DNA from: Mortierella sp. BCC40632 | Taxonomy: Eukaryota > Mortierellomycota > Mortierellomycetes > Mortierellales > Mortierellaceae | DNA length: 64,000 nt | Direction: 5' to 3' | Assembly (NCBI GenBank): GCA_011634665.1 | Contig: WAEK01000001.1 | Location: forward strand, 1,806,001 to 1,870,000 | Shown: piece by piece, positions 44,763-57,057 of the stretch | Position numbering within the stretch: the stretch's first letter is position 1 | Layout of the letters: each line of letters starts with the position of its first letter | Translations under genes and position numbers: made by a program | The notes under the pieces: model-generated | The model's database searches: none | Told to the model about the DNA's origin: nothing | The model's input: only the letters and a program-made list of their open reading frames with translations

Positions 44763-46356
44763 ATGAATCTGTTCCGCCTTGTGGCCGATTTGATGCATCT
44801 CGCATCCATCTTCATCCTCCTCCTGAAGATGCAAAAGACGCGCTCTGTAGCCGGTACGACCAATGGACCCTGCGTATCGTCGGAGAGATCGCCTTCATCA
44901 TCCACAACACAAGGACAACAGCGTGGATCAGCCTAGAAATGTTTTGCCCCTCCCGAGGCCACTACATATCCTTTTGTCATCTAGACGCCCTCCAACATGG
45001 ATGCGGAATGGGACAAGAACAAGGACCAGGAGCGCATTTCCACATTACCCATCGAGATCTAGATCGTGTCTGACATAACGCCCACTCGTCCATTCCCCTT
45101 TCATGCTTCTTTCCTCGTAGGCATCTCGTTCAAGACACAGGCGTTGTATGCTACCGTTTTCCTGACGCGTTACACGGACCTGTTCACTGCCTTTATTTCT
45201 CTTTACAACACCGTCATGAAGCTCTTCTTCATCTCTTCATCTCTCTATATCATCTACTTGATGAAGATCAAGTTCAAGGCAACAAACGACCCCCGTCTGG
45301 ATACCTTCCAAGTCCAGTACCTCGTTGCCGCAACTGCTGTCCTTGCTCTCATTGCCAACTATTCCTTCACGGTTCAGGAGGTAAGGCATCCAGAAATCCA
45401 CTCTTCTCCCTCTTTCTCTCTCTCTCTCCTCTCACCCCTACTCGGAAAAATAGTATGGTTTCATGCAAGACCCCCGTCTGCAATCCTGGACACTAGTCGA
45501 TCTCTTCAGAAAGAGAGCTCAGGAGTGATCACCAGCTGATCAAAAGAAAACGTTGAACCAGACCAGACCTTAGACAGAGGCTTGGTACTAGGATCACCCG
45601 GGAAGACGAGCCTTTTCAGCTGCAAGCTGTCAAAGCGTTTACAGGACTCGGGAATCTTGTTCTGCAACAAGAAGAAGAAAAAAAGAAAAGAAAAGAAAAG
45701 AAAAGAAAAGAAAAGAAAAGAAAAAGAAAAGAAAGAAAAGGGAAAGAAAAGAGGCCAAGTTACCCCCTCTTTCTTATTTGTCCACAACCACTTGGGGGTA
45801 CAATTCCCTCCAATCTCCACCAAAAAAAAAAGAGGACGTGTCATTCAGATCTATGGACCCTGGCCGGAAGTTTCCTAAAATGCTCTTTTCCTTCCTGTAC
45901 TCAATTATCCTGCGGTGTTTTTTTTTTTTTTTTTTTTCCTCCTAGGTTCTTTGGACGTTCTCGGTCTACCTCGAGTCGGTCGCCATCCTCCCACAGCTGT
46001 TTATGCTTACCAAGACAGGAGAGGCTGAAGTCATTACGACACATTACCTCTTTGCACTGGGCGCCTACCGTGCACTGTACCTTGTGAACTGGATCTATCG
46101 TTACTTCACAGAAAGCTATGTTGACTGGATTGTCTGGATTGCTGGAACAGTCCAGACGGGTCTCTACTGTGACTTTTTCTTCATTTATTTCACAAAGTAA
46201 TGCCAAAAAAAAAAGGCTATTTGTACGCAGATCGAGTTTCGCTCAAAAAGGATGGTTTACGCGTTTTATACATACCACTAACAACACTGGTCTTTGTTTA
46301 TACACGTTCTGCTTTCTAGGGTGCTGAAGGGAGCCAAGTTTGAGCTTCCCCAATAA
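44763..46356 (+). CDS. ER lumen protein-retaining receptor (KDEL/HDEL receptor, ERD2)
   Basis: Seven-transmembrane Golgi/ER receptor that retrieves escaped ER-resident proteins bearing C-terminal HDEL or KDEL. Exons 44763-44853, 45121-45380, 45946-46196 and 46320-46356 join in frame to 212 residues, the length of the human receptor. The start [17 protein letters not shown] and the AGISFKTQ, YTDLF and DPRLDTFQV stretches are family signatures. So are [34 protein letters not shown] and the lysine-containing tail [12 protein letters not shown]. The final exon is only 37 bases. Intron 1 (44854-45120) is spliced at GTACGA...TAG. Confidence is very high because the whole length matches. Confidence 0.96.
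45671..45741. repeat. (AAAAG)n repeat in ERD2 intron 2
   Basis: Pentamer repeat, purine on the coding strand, inside the 565-base second intron of the KDEL receptor gene. A T run lies just upstream of the acceptor at 45945. Confidence 0.85.
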
Positions 46357-46412
46357 GTACCAAGGACGGCGCATACAGGAGCTTTAGCAACTGGATAGTA
46401 AATATACTTCTC

Positions 46413-46472
<60 letters not shown>

Positions 46473-47772
46473 TACTACGGATATGGTCGCCTTGCTGGTC
46501 TATGAGCCATGGACAGTAATAAAGCAATTCCATCAGGTCTTGTGTAATCTGGAATATACCCCCATGGACGCATACATTTGCTACGACTGCCCAACGCTCT
46601 AGTCTGGGAATGTACTTTTCTGTCCTATGCTGCTGTCTTAGCTATGTACACTTTTCTCCGAGCAACCTCCCATGGGCACCATGAGCTTTTGAGACATGGA
46701 CTACCAATGCGGCTCCCTTCCCCTTCTCCTTTCCCTAGAGTCATAATATCGGAGACATCTGTTGTCTCAGCGTAGAACATGGCGCTGGCGGAGCCACTGA
46801 TGCTGGGAATGGATTGACTCTTTTGGATTGGGTAAAAAAGAGGATGGAGGGGGCTGAGAGGGCAAAAAGCCTGTGCAACCACGGCAGTTGTTTGAGCAGG
46901 CTGTTGGAAGGGAGGTGCTATGTTTGCGCTCATTTTACAAATGCAACCCATTAACTTTATGAGTTGCCTAGACAGATACCAAAAACCATTTCGCGTTCTC
47001 TTTGGGGTGCCATGTGGAATTAAAGGCAGAACCTCATCCTCTGACCTGTATGAGTAGAGCGAGATGGGGGAAACATGGAAAGGAGTCCTCTTTTGATATT
47101 ACGGTGCCATTGGGGCCCTGAACCATTGATGGGGCCTTGGATCTTTGATGGGACGGTGCTAGATATTTGATTGGATCAATCCCTGATATGATACAAGCCG
47201 GGGGGCGTTTACAGGAAAATGAAGCAAAATGCAAGGGTAGGGCATGAGGCATGCATCAGAGGAGCACCAACTCTAATAATACTCCTGTATTATTAGAGGC
47301 TGGCGGACCCCAGGAGTAACAGCAACTCGTTGGGCTCAAGATCCGCCCATCACAACACACGTCTCTGCTCTGTGAAGGTCGGAACAACATTGATGTACCG
47401 ATTGTATACACACGGATGCCGTACGCAACCTGCCTGGCTTCATGGGATAAGTCCCCTATTTCTTTTCTTCCTCTTTTTCTCTTCTCTTTCTCGCGCCGTC
47501 CTCCTCTCTTCTCTTGCCCCTCCACATACACACACCACCACCACCTTCTCTTCAACCCAGCTCCTTTTATTCTCGCCGTGTCCAGGTCTCCTCCTCCCCT
47601 GGGTCGACGATCACTCTTCCTCTCCTCTCCTCAACCCATCTGTACTCACTGACCCCTTCCATCCCTCCTCAGGGCACCCCACACACTGCGACCACTTGTC
47701 GACTCTCAAGTACACCTCCCATTCCACTAACACATAAAAAAAATATACACCGCCTTTTCTCAGACAACTACC
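46357..47772. other. Intergenic region upstream of the S41 protease gene
   Basis: No supportable gene. A (TC)n microsatellite lies at about 46415-46470 and a CT-rich promoter-like tract at 47455-47660, ending in the leader of the gene at 47773. Confidence 0.6.
46415..46470. repeat. (TC)n microsatellite
   Basis: Perfect TC dinucleotide tract just downstream of the KDEL receptor stop codon, probably in or near its 3' UTR. Confidence 0.9.
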
Positions 47773-49785
47773 ATGAAGATCACCTCCTTCCTCACCCTGG
47801 CCGCGGCTGTGGGTATCGTTGCAGCCCAAAGTACACCTGCTCCCTACGTCTCAGACATTGAAGTACCAGAGCAACCCACCATCTTTGCGGCCGCCCCTAG
47901 CGACAATGCCGCCAAGAAGCCACCCACCAAACGTCCACTGGACGCCTGTGGAAAGATGGCCCAAGAGGGAAAGTCAAAGGGAACGTTCAACTATGCGACC
48001 GTCAAAGGATGCTTTGAAGCCCAGCCTTACAAGCGTTCGCTTGCCAACAAGGTCATTGAATCGGTCGATAGCATTGTGAGCAACTTCTATGCTTTTGTGG
48101 ACCAGGCCAAGGACGCTGCTCCTGGCAAGGGACCCTTCAAGACGGAGCGAGTTGATATCCTGAAAGAACTGCGCAAGATTCGATCCAAGAAGGACTGGAA
48201 GAATGATTTTGAGTTCCAAACCGCTGTTGCTGAATTGACCTATTCTGTCAACGATGGTCACTTTGCCTATCAGAGTAAGCGACGAGAAAGAGAGAGAAAG
48301 GAAAGAAGGGAAAGGAAATGAAAGGAATTGAAGGGGGAAACAACAACAACAACAACAACGACGACAACAACAACAACAGAAACCCTCGGGAAAGAAAAAA
48401 ACATATTTTCTCTTCGTTGTTGTTTTTAACTCTCCGGTCATCAATCTATTTGGTCTCAATCTCACACCCTTTAAACTTTGCTCTCTTCTCTTTTTGGCAG
48501 ATGGATGCTATCAGACCGCCCTCTTCTCACAACCCTTGATGCTCTATGCCCCAGTCGTCAATGGGAAACAAGAGATCCGTATTTTCGGAGTTGACACCTC
48601 GGATCGCAACCTCCCCAAGGACATCTCTTTGACCGATTGTGTCGTGACCACAATCGATGGTAAGCCTGCTATCCAAGCTATCCAGGAACATGCAGACAAG
48701 TCTTCAGGTGTGTCCAAGGACCCTGGTGTTCGTCTCAATGACGCACTTGCCAGCACTTCCTGGTATCAGGAATGGGCCGTCCACCCAGGTGGATTCGCTC
48801 GTCGTTGGCAGTTGCCCAGCAAGGCCAGTACCGATTATACCATCCAGTGCCCAAAACGTACCATGAAGCTCTCTATTCCTTGGACGATCACGCCCTCGAA
48901 CTCTTACGATTATGATGGCTTCAAGGATATCAAGTCCTACTGGGAATACCACTGCGAGGCCTCGACGACCTCTTATGACAACAGTGTGTCTAGACGTCGA
49001 AACGCAGGAAGGAACGATACCATGCCTGCTTACATCAACGGCGCTGCTCGGGCTGGACCCTCTCTCGCCCCCGCGACAGAATTCTTCCGTTTGCGTGGCA
49101 CTCTGCCTGTTCCCGGATCCAGCAAGGATCCCATGAATGGACGCGACCCCAAGTCCAAGAAGGGCCCCGCGACGATCTCTCAGGCACGTGAGGTGATGGC
49201 CACCGCCACCACTGCGTTCTATCGCTTGACAGCCAAGGGCTTGACCGACACCTGTGTTGCTGTGATTGCAACTGAGGAGACTCAGAGTTACCAATACGAT
49301 GATACCGACTATGTCGATTTCCTCCGCGGTCTCCAACTTCTTCAGGATGGCGGATGTAAAAAGTTGATTGTGGACATGACCAACAATGGTGGAGGTTCTG
49401 TTGATTTTGCCTACTTTATCAACCAGGCCTTTTTCCCCAATGCCAAACCCTACTTTGAACAGGACATGCGAAGCAATGACTTGGTCCAGTCGGCTGCCAA
49501 GTTGGCCTCCACGGGTCGTAGAAAGCGTGCTTATTTTGATGCACGTCAGTTCATGAATGCCAAGACTGGAAAGGCCTACAAGGATTCTAGTTTGTATACC
49601 AAGGGTGTTCAGCAAAAACGTGGAGGTAGCATGGTCACCTTCAGTCAGAGAAACTACTTCCCTTACAAGTGGACCATTCTGCCTTTGCCCAAGAAGAAGG
49701 CTCTCCGCTGGAAGCCTCAGGATATGGCCATTATCACTAACGGTTTCTGGTAAGACTCTTGGACCTCTCACTCCATTCGATCCTA

Positions 49786-49823
<38 letters not shown>

Positions 49824-50258
49824 AGCCCCTCATACTGACAACCTGACTCTTTTTTTTATGAATGCGACTCGTTTTATAGTGGCTCTGCCTGCAGTATGAT
49901 TGCCACTCGATTCCGAGCAGTGCACAAGGTCCGAACCTACGCTATTGGAGGCATCATCAACCGTCCTCTCTCCTACTTTACATTCCCAGGCGGCTTTGTC
50001 CTCGATAGCGATAGCATCCTTGGAGACCTCCATAGCATCAAGTTCAAGGGTAACGGCAAGATCCCATTGACTTCTTTGCCCATTCAAGCCTCGGTCACTG
50101 TCGCGGTCGGTGAGGTCTATGCTGACTCGAAATCCAATGTCCCTCTCGAGTACGATCAAAAGAACTTTGCAGCCGATGTTCATTTGGATCAGGATTTGGT
50201 TTCAGCTAGACATCCGGATCGAGTCTGGGTCCGAATTGGCAATGACCTCCACAAGTAG
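47773..50258 (+). CDS. Secreted S41-family (tail-specific/CPAF-like) peptidase homologue
   Basis: Exons 47773-48274, 48501-49749 and 49880-50258 join in frame to 709 residues. Residues 1-18 (MKITSFLTLAAAVGIVAA) form a signal peptide, so the protein enters the secretory pathway. An N-terminal domain of paired Cys and helices precedes a region with the strand-rich KLIVDMTNNGGGSVDFAYFINQ (about residues 430-450), the characteristic S41 core. The second intron interrupts NGFCGSACSMIATRF, where the catalytic serine is expected (Ser586 or Ser589). The arrangement matches fungal secreted proteins annotated as peptidase S41 or tail-specific protease domain proteins. Whether the general base is present cannot be settled by eye, so activity is not certain. 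Intron 2 contains a T18A21 palindrome. Confidence 0.85.
49786..49824. repeat. T18A21 palindrome in S41-gene intron 2
   Basis: Eighteen T directly followed by 21 A, a perfect self-complementary stretch that could fold as an RNA hairpin within the 130-base intron 49750-49879. Confidence 0.85.
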
Positions 50259-50529
50259 AAATATATTTATCTTAATGCTTTTCAAAGGGGAGAGTGGTGG
50301 GGCCAAAGCACAGAATGGTAGCTGAAGCCCCATATTAAAAAAAAAAAAGAAAAAACAACAAGCAAATGTCGTTTATTTATATTATTTTTATTTCCATGGC
50401 AATGATCCAAAAAAAAATACTAGAATGCAGACCAATGGAGAATGGACTATAGTAAACCTGGAATAACCAAGGGGATATGATGGACTCTTCTTCTTTTTTT
50501 TTTCTTTTTCTCTTTATTTTCTTTTTTTC

Positions 50530-50561
<32 letters not shown>

Positions 50562-50986
50562 CTTTTTTTTTTTAGTACACGATTGGTAGTATATATATAC
50601 AAAGGTCAAAGCGGTTCCTTAGGGGGGGGTAGATGAGAGGAGGATGCTTGGCTTAAGCAAATGGGTAGCAAGAATAGCAAACGAGAAAAATAGCAGGAAA
50701 AAAAAACGGAATGCCTTATGAGACACAGTGGAATGATCTCAAGGGTTGGGAGGCGGGGAAGGAGGGAATGGCACCCCTCCCCCCTACGCAAGAGGCCTCG
50801 ATGATAAATAGCAAACTAAAAGTACATGGTAGGTTTCCCGGAAACAAACTCGCGCAAAACAATAAAAGGGAAGAGGAGGAGAAAGAGAGTCAAGGAAGCA
50901 ATGAAGGGAATACGGAAACGAGATCGAAGGCAAACAATTGAAAGAAAAGAAATACAATCTCTTGGAGGCAATAAGAGTGTGGCCCT
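50259..50986. other. Convergent 3' region
   Basis: Between the S41 gene (+) and the Epl1 gene (-). Dominated by T runs (50521-50573) and A/T-rich sequence; no gene seen. Confidence 0.65.
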
Positions 50987-53353
50987 CTATTGCGGATGAC
51001 CATTGTGACCAATGGCAATAAAATGGTGCCTGGTAGAGGTTGACAGACTTCGGAGGTCCGTCTCGGACAAGAGAGTGCATCGGTAACGGATCATACTATC
51101 CCACGAAAGAATCAATAATAAAGAATGATTAGGGCGCGATCTCCAACCGATAATTAACAAAGACAAGCAATCTAGGCATAACAGAATATAAAGCATACCC
51201 ATCACGGAGGTCGTCGATAATATCCTCCTGATCAAAGGAGTCATCGTCAAAGCGGAACTTGTCATAGGTGTACTGGCCATCGGTCTGCCCATAAAGCTCT
51301 TTCTGGTAGGGGTCCTTGAATGGGTAACGAGGACGAGCATACTGGCGATCAATATGAATACGACCACCGCGGCCAATACGTTTCCGGAATGAGACGTATT
51401 TGCCATTGCGTTGATGGGGCAAGATCCGGAAGCACTGCTGGGAGTATGGGGCCAAGAACTGTTGGTATGGATTCTAAATGGATTCAAGGACAAAGGCAAG
51501 CATATAGTGAGAAACCATGTTCATCCTAGATGATCCAGAGATGAATGTCAAGAAAAAAGGAGACGGTAAGTAACTTACGTCCGTAAGATCTTCCCAGCCA
51601 ACATCGTCCTCTCTGCGCCGAGCCAGCTCTGACTCGATGCTGGAGAGTGCAGAACGGTCTCTCCTCGACTCGTCCTGAGAGGCAGGAGTATCGCGATCTT
51701 TGAAGTTGAGTGGGATTCGAATAGTAGCACTGGATTCTCCCAACTTTCTGCTCTTTTTCTAGATGAGGCAATATCGAGGAATAAAAGTGGTCAGTACCAG
51801 AGCTACTTGGAAACATGCCTGAACAGAAAAGGTAAAAACACGAATATAGCATCTAAACCTCTCCGTGGTTTTAACATTTACCTTGAGGCTGTTTTGGACA
51901 TCGTCGTCGTCGTCTTTGATTCCGAGATTGCGCCTGTACTCGCGAACCTTGCAGCGTTGATCAAAGATCATGTGCTCGAGCACAAGAGATTCTTTTCGGA
52001 CCTTCTCACGACGAGAGACCATCTCCAGGAGACTACGAGCGCTCTCCATCTCCATGCGAAGTTTTCGGAGCTTCTCAATCGACTGCTGGTCAGTTCGTCT
52101 TGTCTTTCGGATAGGCTTGCTCTCGCGACGGCGGAAGCACACATAGGGATCGGTTTCATTCCGCACAACTTCTTCAAACTAGACCACGTCAGAATAGTAA
52201 AAGAGGGACAAACAGTTAGATGGGTAACGCAGTCAATGAAACATCACGTTCATGGCTCTAGTGATCTACTAACCTTTAGTTGAGGCGTAATAATTTTGCC
52301 TCCCCGTTTGATTCTACGGTCTTGCCACCAAGGATAGACATCGCCAGCAAAGGCCTTGACTCCTGACAGCTGTGGACCGATAAAGGTGGCCCTCAGATCT
52401 TCCAGAGCTGGGATCTGGCCATTGTCTAGCTGTAGATATGGGACCCTCTCGTTGGTGATCTTCTCGAACTGCCACATGATAAGTTCAAAATGGTCTTCAT
52501 CCAATTTTCCCTCTGTGGAGGATCGTTTGGCATTGAATTCGACGAGCCACTTTTCGTCATCATGGTCCATATTATAGGGACATCCGATACAATCCTCGAC
52601 TGTGGAGGAGAAACGGATTAGCGTCGAAGGCTCAGTAAAGGTCTTTGTATAGAACTGGCGATAGTTCTCAATCTTGCGGCTGGCATCGGGTGTGGGAATG
52701 TACAAGGCAGTGACCTCGCCCGTAGTGGTGGATAGGTTCGAGGCTGAGATAGCAGCTTGCAAGTGATGTTCCTATGACAGATGATTGGCCCAGAAGGAAA
52801 GAGAAAAGACACAATCAGTTAGCATGGAAATTCTCAAACGCGTCGTTCCTATGGCCTACTTAACCCGCATGTACATTCATGCTGTGCCCTTTCCTAATAG
52901 CCAGGTCTTACTGTCCCGCTCAAGCCAGCCCACGGGACAAGAAATAAGGAACAAACAAAGGGCCCGTGACATCCAAGGAAGAGCATCCCGTTCCTTAGTG
53001 TTGTCTGGGGCAGGGAGAGGAGGGGAGGAAAATGGCGGCAAACCCCAGTGCAGTGCCACACTCGTCAGGCCTCTTGCCTTCTGCAGAGATGTCTTTTTCC
53101 GCACCCCCTTCCCTCTCCTCTCCCCCTCTCCTCTCTCACCCCTACCCCTCCCTCCACAAAAGGCTAGGAGAAATCTGTAGGGCTTCTGACTCACCGATTC
53201 TTCTTCCTTGTCGACACCTGTCTCCGTCTGAGGGATCGACCGCTGAAGGCTCAGCGACTCATCTAGATCCGGAATCTCTGACGCGCGGTAAACTCGCAAC
53301 AACTGCTTGTTGTTGATCTTTCGATTTCTGAATCGAGCGCCAACGTTCTTCAT
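50987..53353 (-). CDS. Enhancer of polycomb-like protein Epl1 (NuA4 subunit)
   Basis: Scaffold subunit that anchors the Esa1/Tip60 acetyltransferase core (piccolo NuA4) on nucleosomes, in the nucleus. Exons 53353-53195, 52771-52274, 52178-51882, 51758-51579, 51473-51199 and 51095-50987 join in frame to 505 residues. The N-terminal EPL domain is unmistakable: FRNRKINNKQLLRVYRASEI, ETGVDKEEE, then EHHLQAAI and NVDHDD-like TMDHDDEKWLVEFNA (here NMDHDDEKWL). After it comes the PYVCFRRRE stretch with a basic helix rich in Arg and Glu. Later exons carry conserved basic segments (RGGRIHIDRQ). The last two exon boundaries (GTATGC donor, GATAG acceptor) are weaker. Reading through instead would end the protein at 51129. 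Confidence 0.93.
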
Positions 53354-56300
53354 CTTGTCGATATGGAGTCCGTGGGGACGTGTGTGTATGTGTGTGTGTG
53401 TGTGTGTGTATCGCTGGGTGCTGGCTCGCAGGAGGAAGTCAGGCGTTAACGGGATTGGTTCCGTTATTTCCCTTTGTATGGTCCCGAGTCAACTTCAAAA
53501 AAAAATTTGGAGTCTGGGAAAAGTGAGGGAGGGAGAGTGGGCAAGGAGGGTGGGCGAGTCGAGTCAATGGAATGTTTAAAGGACGATGGGAAGGCTGATG
53601 GTAGGAGATGAGGGGATGATCATTAGATGGGAAATGAAGCCAGGGAGGAGATGCAGAGAATTTGATTAAGGTAGGAAGGATGATGATGCTACGGATGGGA
53701 GCTGGATGGTCGATGAAAGGCCCCGATGAGGAGTGATGGTGAGTGAATGGACTGTCTGCCAAGGGCGCCTTTTTTTTTCTCTTATCTGGGTGGGCTATTT
53801 TTGGTTCGTTCTCTCAAACTTCGGTCCAAGACGGTGTAAAAGGGGAGTGTGTGGTCCTCTGGAAAAAAAATTTTCGAAGTGTGTCCGCCCTCCCCTTCTA
53901 ATTCATTGACACGACTAGGTATAACGTGATCATTTTTGAAAGTCACACCAACTTGCGCCTGGCTCTCCAACATGTTGAAGTGAGCGCCGGCTATTTGGGT
54001 GAGCGGGCGTAGGAGTGGATGGTGAGCAATGGCCCACAGCGGCAACGGTGGTGGTGGTGAAAGGGGTGGGGGAGGGGCCAATATACGCGCATCAAGAAGA
54101 CTGACACGCTACAAAAGGGAGAATCACTATCTAGGAGGGCCCAGGTCTAGGTGGTTGGAGGGGACGCGCCGCATCGGGTGTGACGCGACCAGACGCGCCA
54201 CATGCAACACTCTACAGGGGACAACACACTGCATACACCGAGATACTACGACACGCATCAGCCTCGAGAGTCTGCGCACTCTACGCCGCACGCTACGAAC
54301 GAGGAGAGTATGCAACAAAAGGAAGATGTTATCAGAAGTTGGATAGGCTGTGCGTTATGAACAGAAGTATGCTACCGCAAAAAAACGCTCCACGTTACCA
54401 CTGTTAAGAAAGACATGTTGTGTAGGAAGAAACGCATCCATGCTCTGAAGACCGATGTACAACTAACTGCTACAAGAAGGACAAAAGGTGGCTGGATCAG
54501 CCTTGGAATCCGTGGACTATCAATGGAAACTCTTGAGTGGTCTAGGCTTGAGTGTGTACAAGAGGAGATGATAGAGGAGGCCGTGGAAAGGTTCACAACA
54601 AGGGACAGATGTGATTGTTTAAATAACCTGTTCAGGGTCTACGAATTTGATCCAGGAAAAACGATGGGGGTGGGGGGCATAGTGGCCCTAACAGGAGTTG
54701 CAGGGAGACATAGCACACGGGGATATTATGGCACCATTGATGAAGGCATACCATAGCACTATCCTCTGGAGAAGCAGGGCACATTTGATACATGAAGTAT
54801 ACGGATAAGTAGAGCGCGTGGTGATACTGCGAAACGATGAGGTGAAGGTGAAGGAAAGCTATTTCTTGCTGCAATGACTCTAGCAGATCAAGTGTGTCGA
54901 GAGTGTACCAAAGTTAACAGCTCAAAGGACGATCAATTGCCGAACTAACCAGGTAAAAAAAAAAAAAAAAAAAAAAAGATTCCAAACAACGACCCCTGGA
55001 CTCTTGCGGATCCAGTGGTGTTGCCTAAGGCAAGGCGCTAGTTTAACTCATTAACAAAGCAAAATTTAGTCCCATTCTAGAAAAGGCTGCTAGCCCATAG
55101 AGCTAGTCGGAAATGAAGCCTATTAACGTGTACGTGCCATCCCCCCCCCCTCCCTTTCTTCTTTTTTTCTGGACACTAATACCCTTGGGGTAGCAGACGT
55201 ATGACGGTGTTAATAGATAAGACAGTCAGATTGGAAGTGAAAGGTCAGGTGTCAGAGGTAAGGATATGAAAGCAGATCACGGATACTGGATAGTGTGTCC
55301 AAGGGAAACGACTCCTACCCAATGATGAGAAGTTCACCACTCATGATACATTACAGATTCATATCAAGGGAAAAATGCATCACAGAAAACGATCGACGGA
55401 CAACGCTAGCCTTCGCACGCTAGATTGGGTAGATTTTATCGCGTATCGCTCCAGCGCGGATGCACCTATTCCTTGTACAAAGTATACAAGACAGCTTCAT
55501 ATCCTGATCGAAGCTAGGAGAGTCGTCATGAGGAATTTCTTTTTGTTAAACAAATCCAAGGAGTCCAAACTGAAAGACTGGCTTTTGATCCGCCGCCGCC
55601 AAAAAATAGAGAACTGAAAGGTAGACCTTAGTTCATGATACTAATTTTTTAATTGCCTTGTTGGATAGCCCTATCGGTAGCCGGAGCCAATTTATTGGCA
55701 ATGACTTTGAGGAGCTGGAGAAAGATGGATGGCGACTTGGAGAATTGCAGCGGTAGACAGGGAGGATGGTTGAGGGCGATAAAAAAGGGAGCGATAGCGA
55801 AGGCAAAGTTTCCTCTAAAAGATACTCTTAGACTCGCTTGCCAACCCTGCGCCGACTGCTCTATCTTGGACCTCTCTGTGCCCTAGGTGGAGACGAAAGT
55901 TTCCGAGGGTTCATTGGGAGATGACAGCTGTCATAGAGGAGCTATCAGTATTGGTGTGGAATGCATTCATATCATCTCACTAATAGTTGCCAATGATCAT
56001 GGTAGTTAACACGGATGGCTGCTTAGAAATCGCGAAAGAAAAATCGCTTCTTCGCTTTATTAAGATAAATTGTTAATAAAGGGGGTATCGGCTGAAGCAA
56101 AGGCCAGCCACCATGGCACGCTACTCACTAAGGAATCTGTATGAAAGGAATGTCATGACATTGACACGGACTGGGAGTAAATCAACACCACACACAAAGC
56201 CTAGAGATGATCCTAGGAAATTTGGGTTTTCCAAACCCCGCTTCAAAGACCTGCGCTATCAGTGCTTGCGGACAAAAAACGGATATGGGCGAAGCCAGCA

Positions 56301-57057
56301 GCAGATGAGAGGAGACTTGCTCTGGAGTGATGCTAATTCACTGTTCGCTCAACGACACACACACTGGCAAAGTGTCAAAGGAAACTCAAAAGCAGAAATG
56401 AGTGCGTGGGAGAGGATACACTGCCTATGGTGAATAGATTAATAGTGTTCAGAAACCCTTTATGAACGTGTCGAGGTTGATTCTTTTGGAAAGGGGGACA
56501 CCAATTGTAGTACCATTCTGACAGTCTTTTCGCGGTCTAGATGGACATCAGTGCATTTCACGCCACCAACGGTATTGATAAGAGCTATACACATCACACC
56601 ATCTGACCCGAGTCTCCGAGTCGCTGGCTTTTAAGCTTCATACTTAGAGCGAGTGGTTTTGACAAGAGAAATCGTTCTGGTACTCATGCCACAGACAAAA
56701 GCTGGAAGATATGGTAGCAGCACAAAAGATTTACTGTTCTGGACTCCACATCCAAGCATCAGTCTTTGTAAATGCACCAGCATACGCTCCTGAAGAATGA
56801 TCAAGGTATATAGAGCAAATAACCATAACCACAGTTATGGATCAGCAAAGAGCTATTACGCGATCAAAAATCGCCGTAAAATAGCGTGGCAGTATACCCC
56901 AATCTTCACTGAACTGGAATCAAAAGCTTTAGTCTCCCAACCTGGGATGCAAAAAATGTACTCCGTGAGAACCACAAGAGTTGGAGACTGCTAGTTTCAT
57001 AGCATGAAGCAAAAAGACCTTTATTCAGGCGCCTCAGGAACCAGGAGCAATCACTCT
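53354..57057. other. Intergenic region between Epl1 and eS26
   Basis: About 3.7 kb with the Epl1 promoter at the left (a TG repeat at 53380-53410 and GA/GG-rich sequence to 53760). Beyond 54000 there are only short open frames without recognisable similarity, the longest at 54415-54756 and 56113-56433. An A run at 54956-54978 and a C run at 55141-55151 are present. I see no transposon or RNA gene. Confidence 0.5.

Noticed and set aside
48704..49771. 355-codon minus-strand open frame opposite the S41 gene
   Set aside because: Antisense shadow created by codon bias; no family similarity.
54415..54756. 113-codon open frame starting with ATG
   Set aside because: Unremarkable composition, no recognisable motif, no promoter or splice context; about as long as expected by chance in a 3.7 kb region.
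56113..56433. 106-codon basic open frame
   Set aside because: Has an ATG but no domain or neighbouring exon; I cannot distinguish it from chance.
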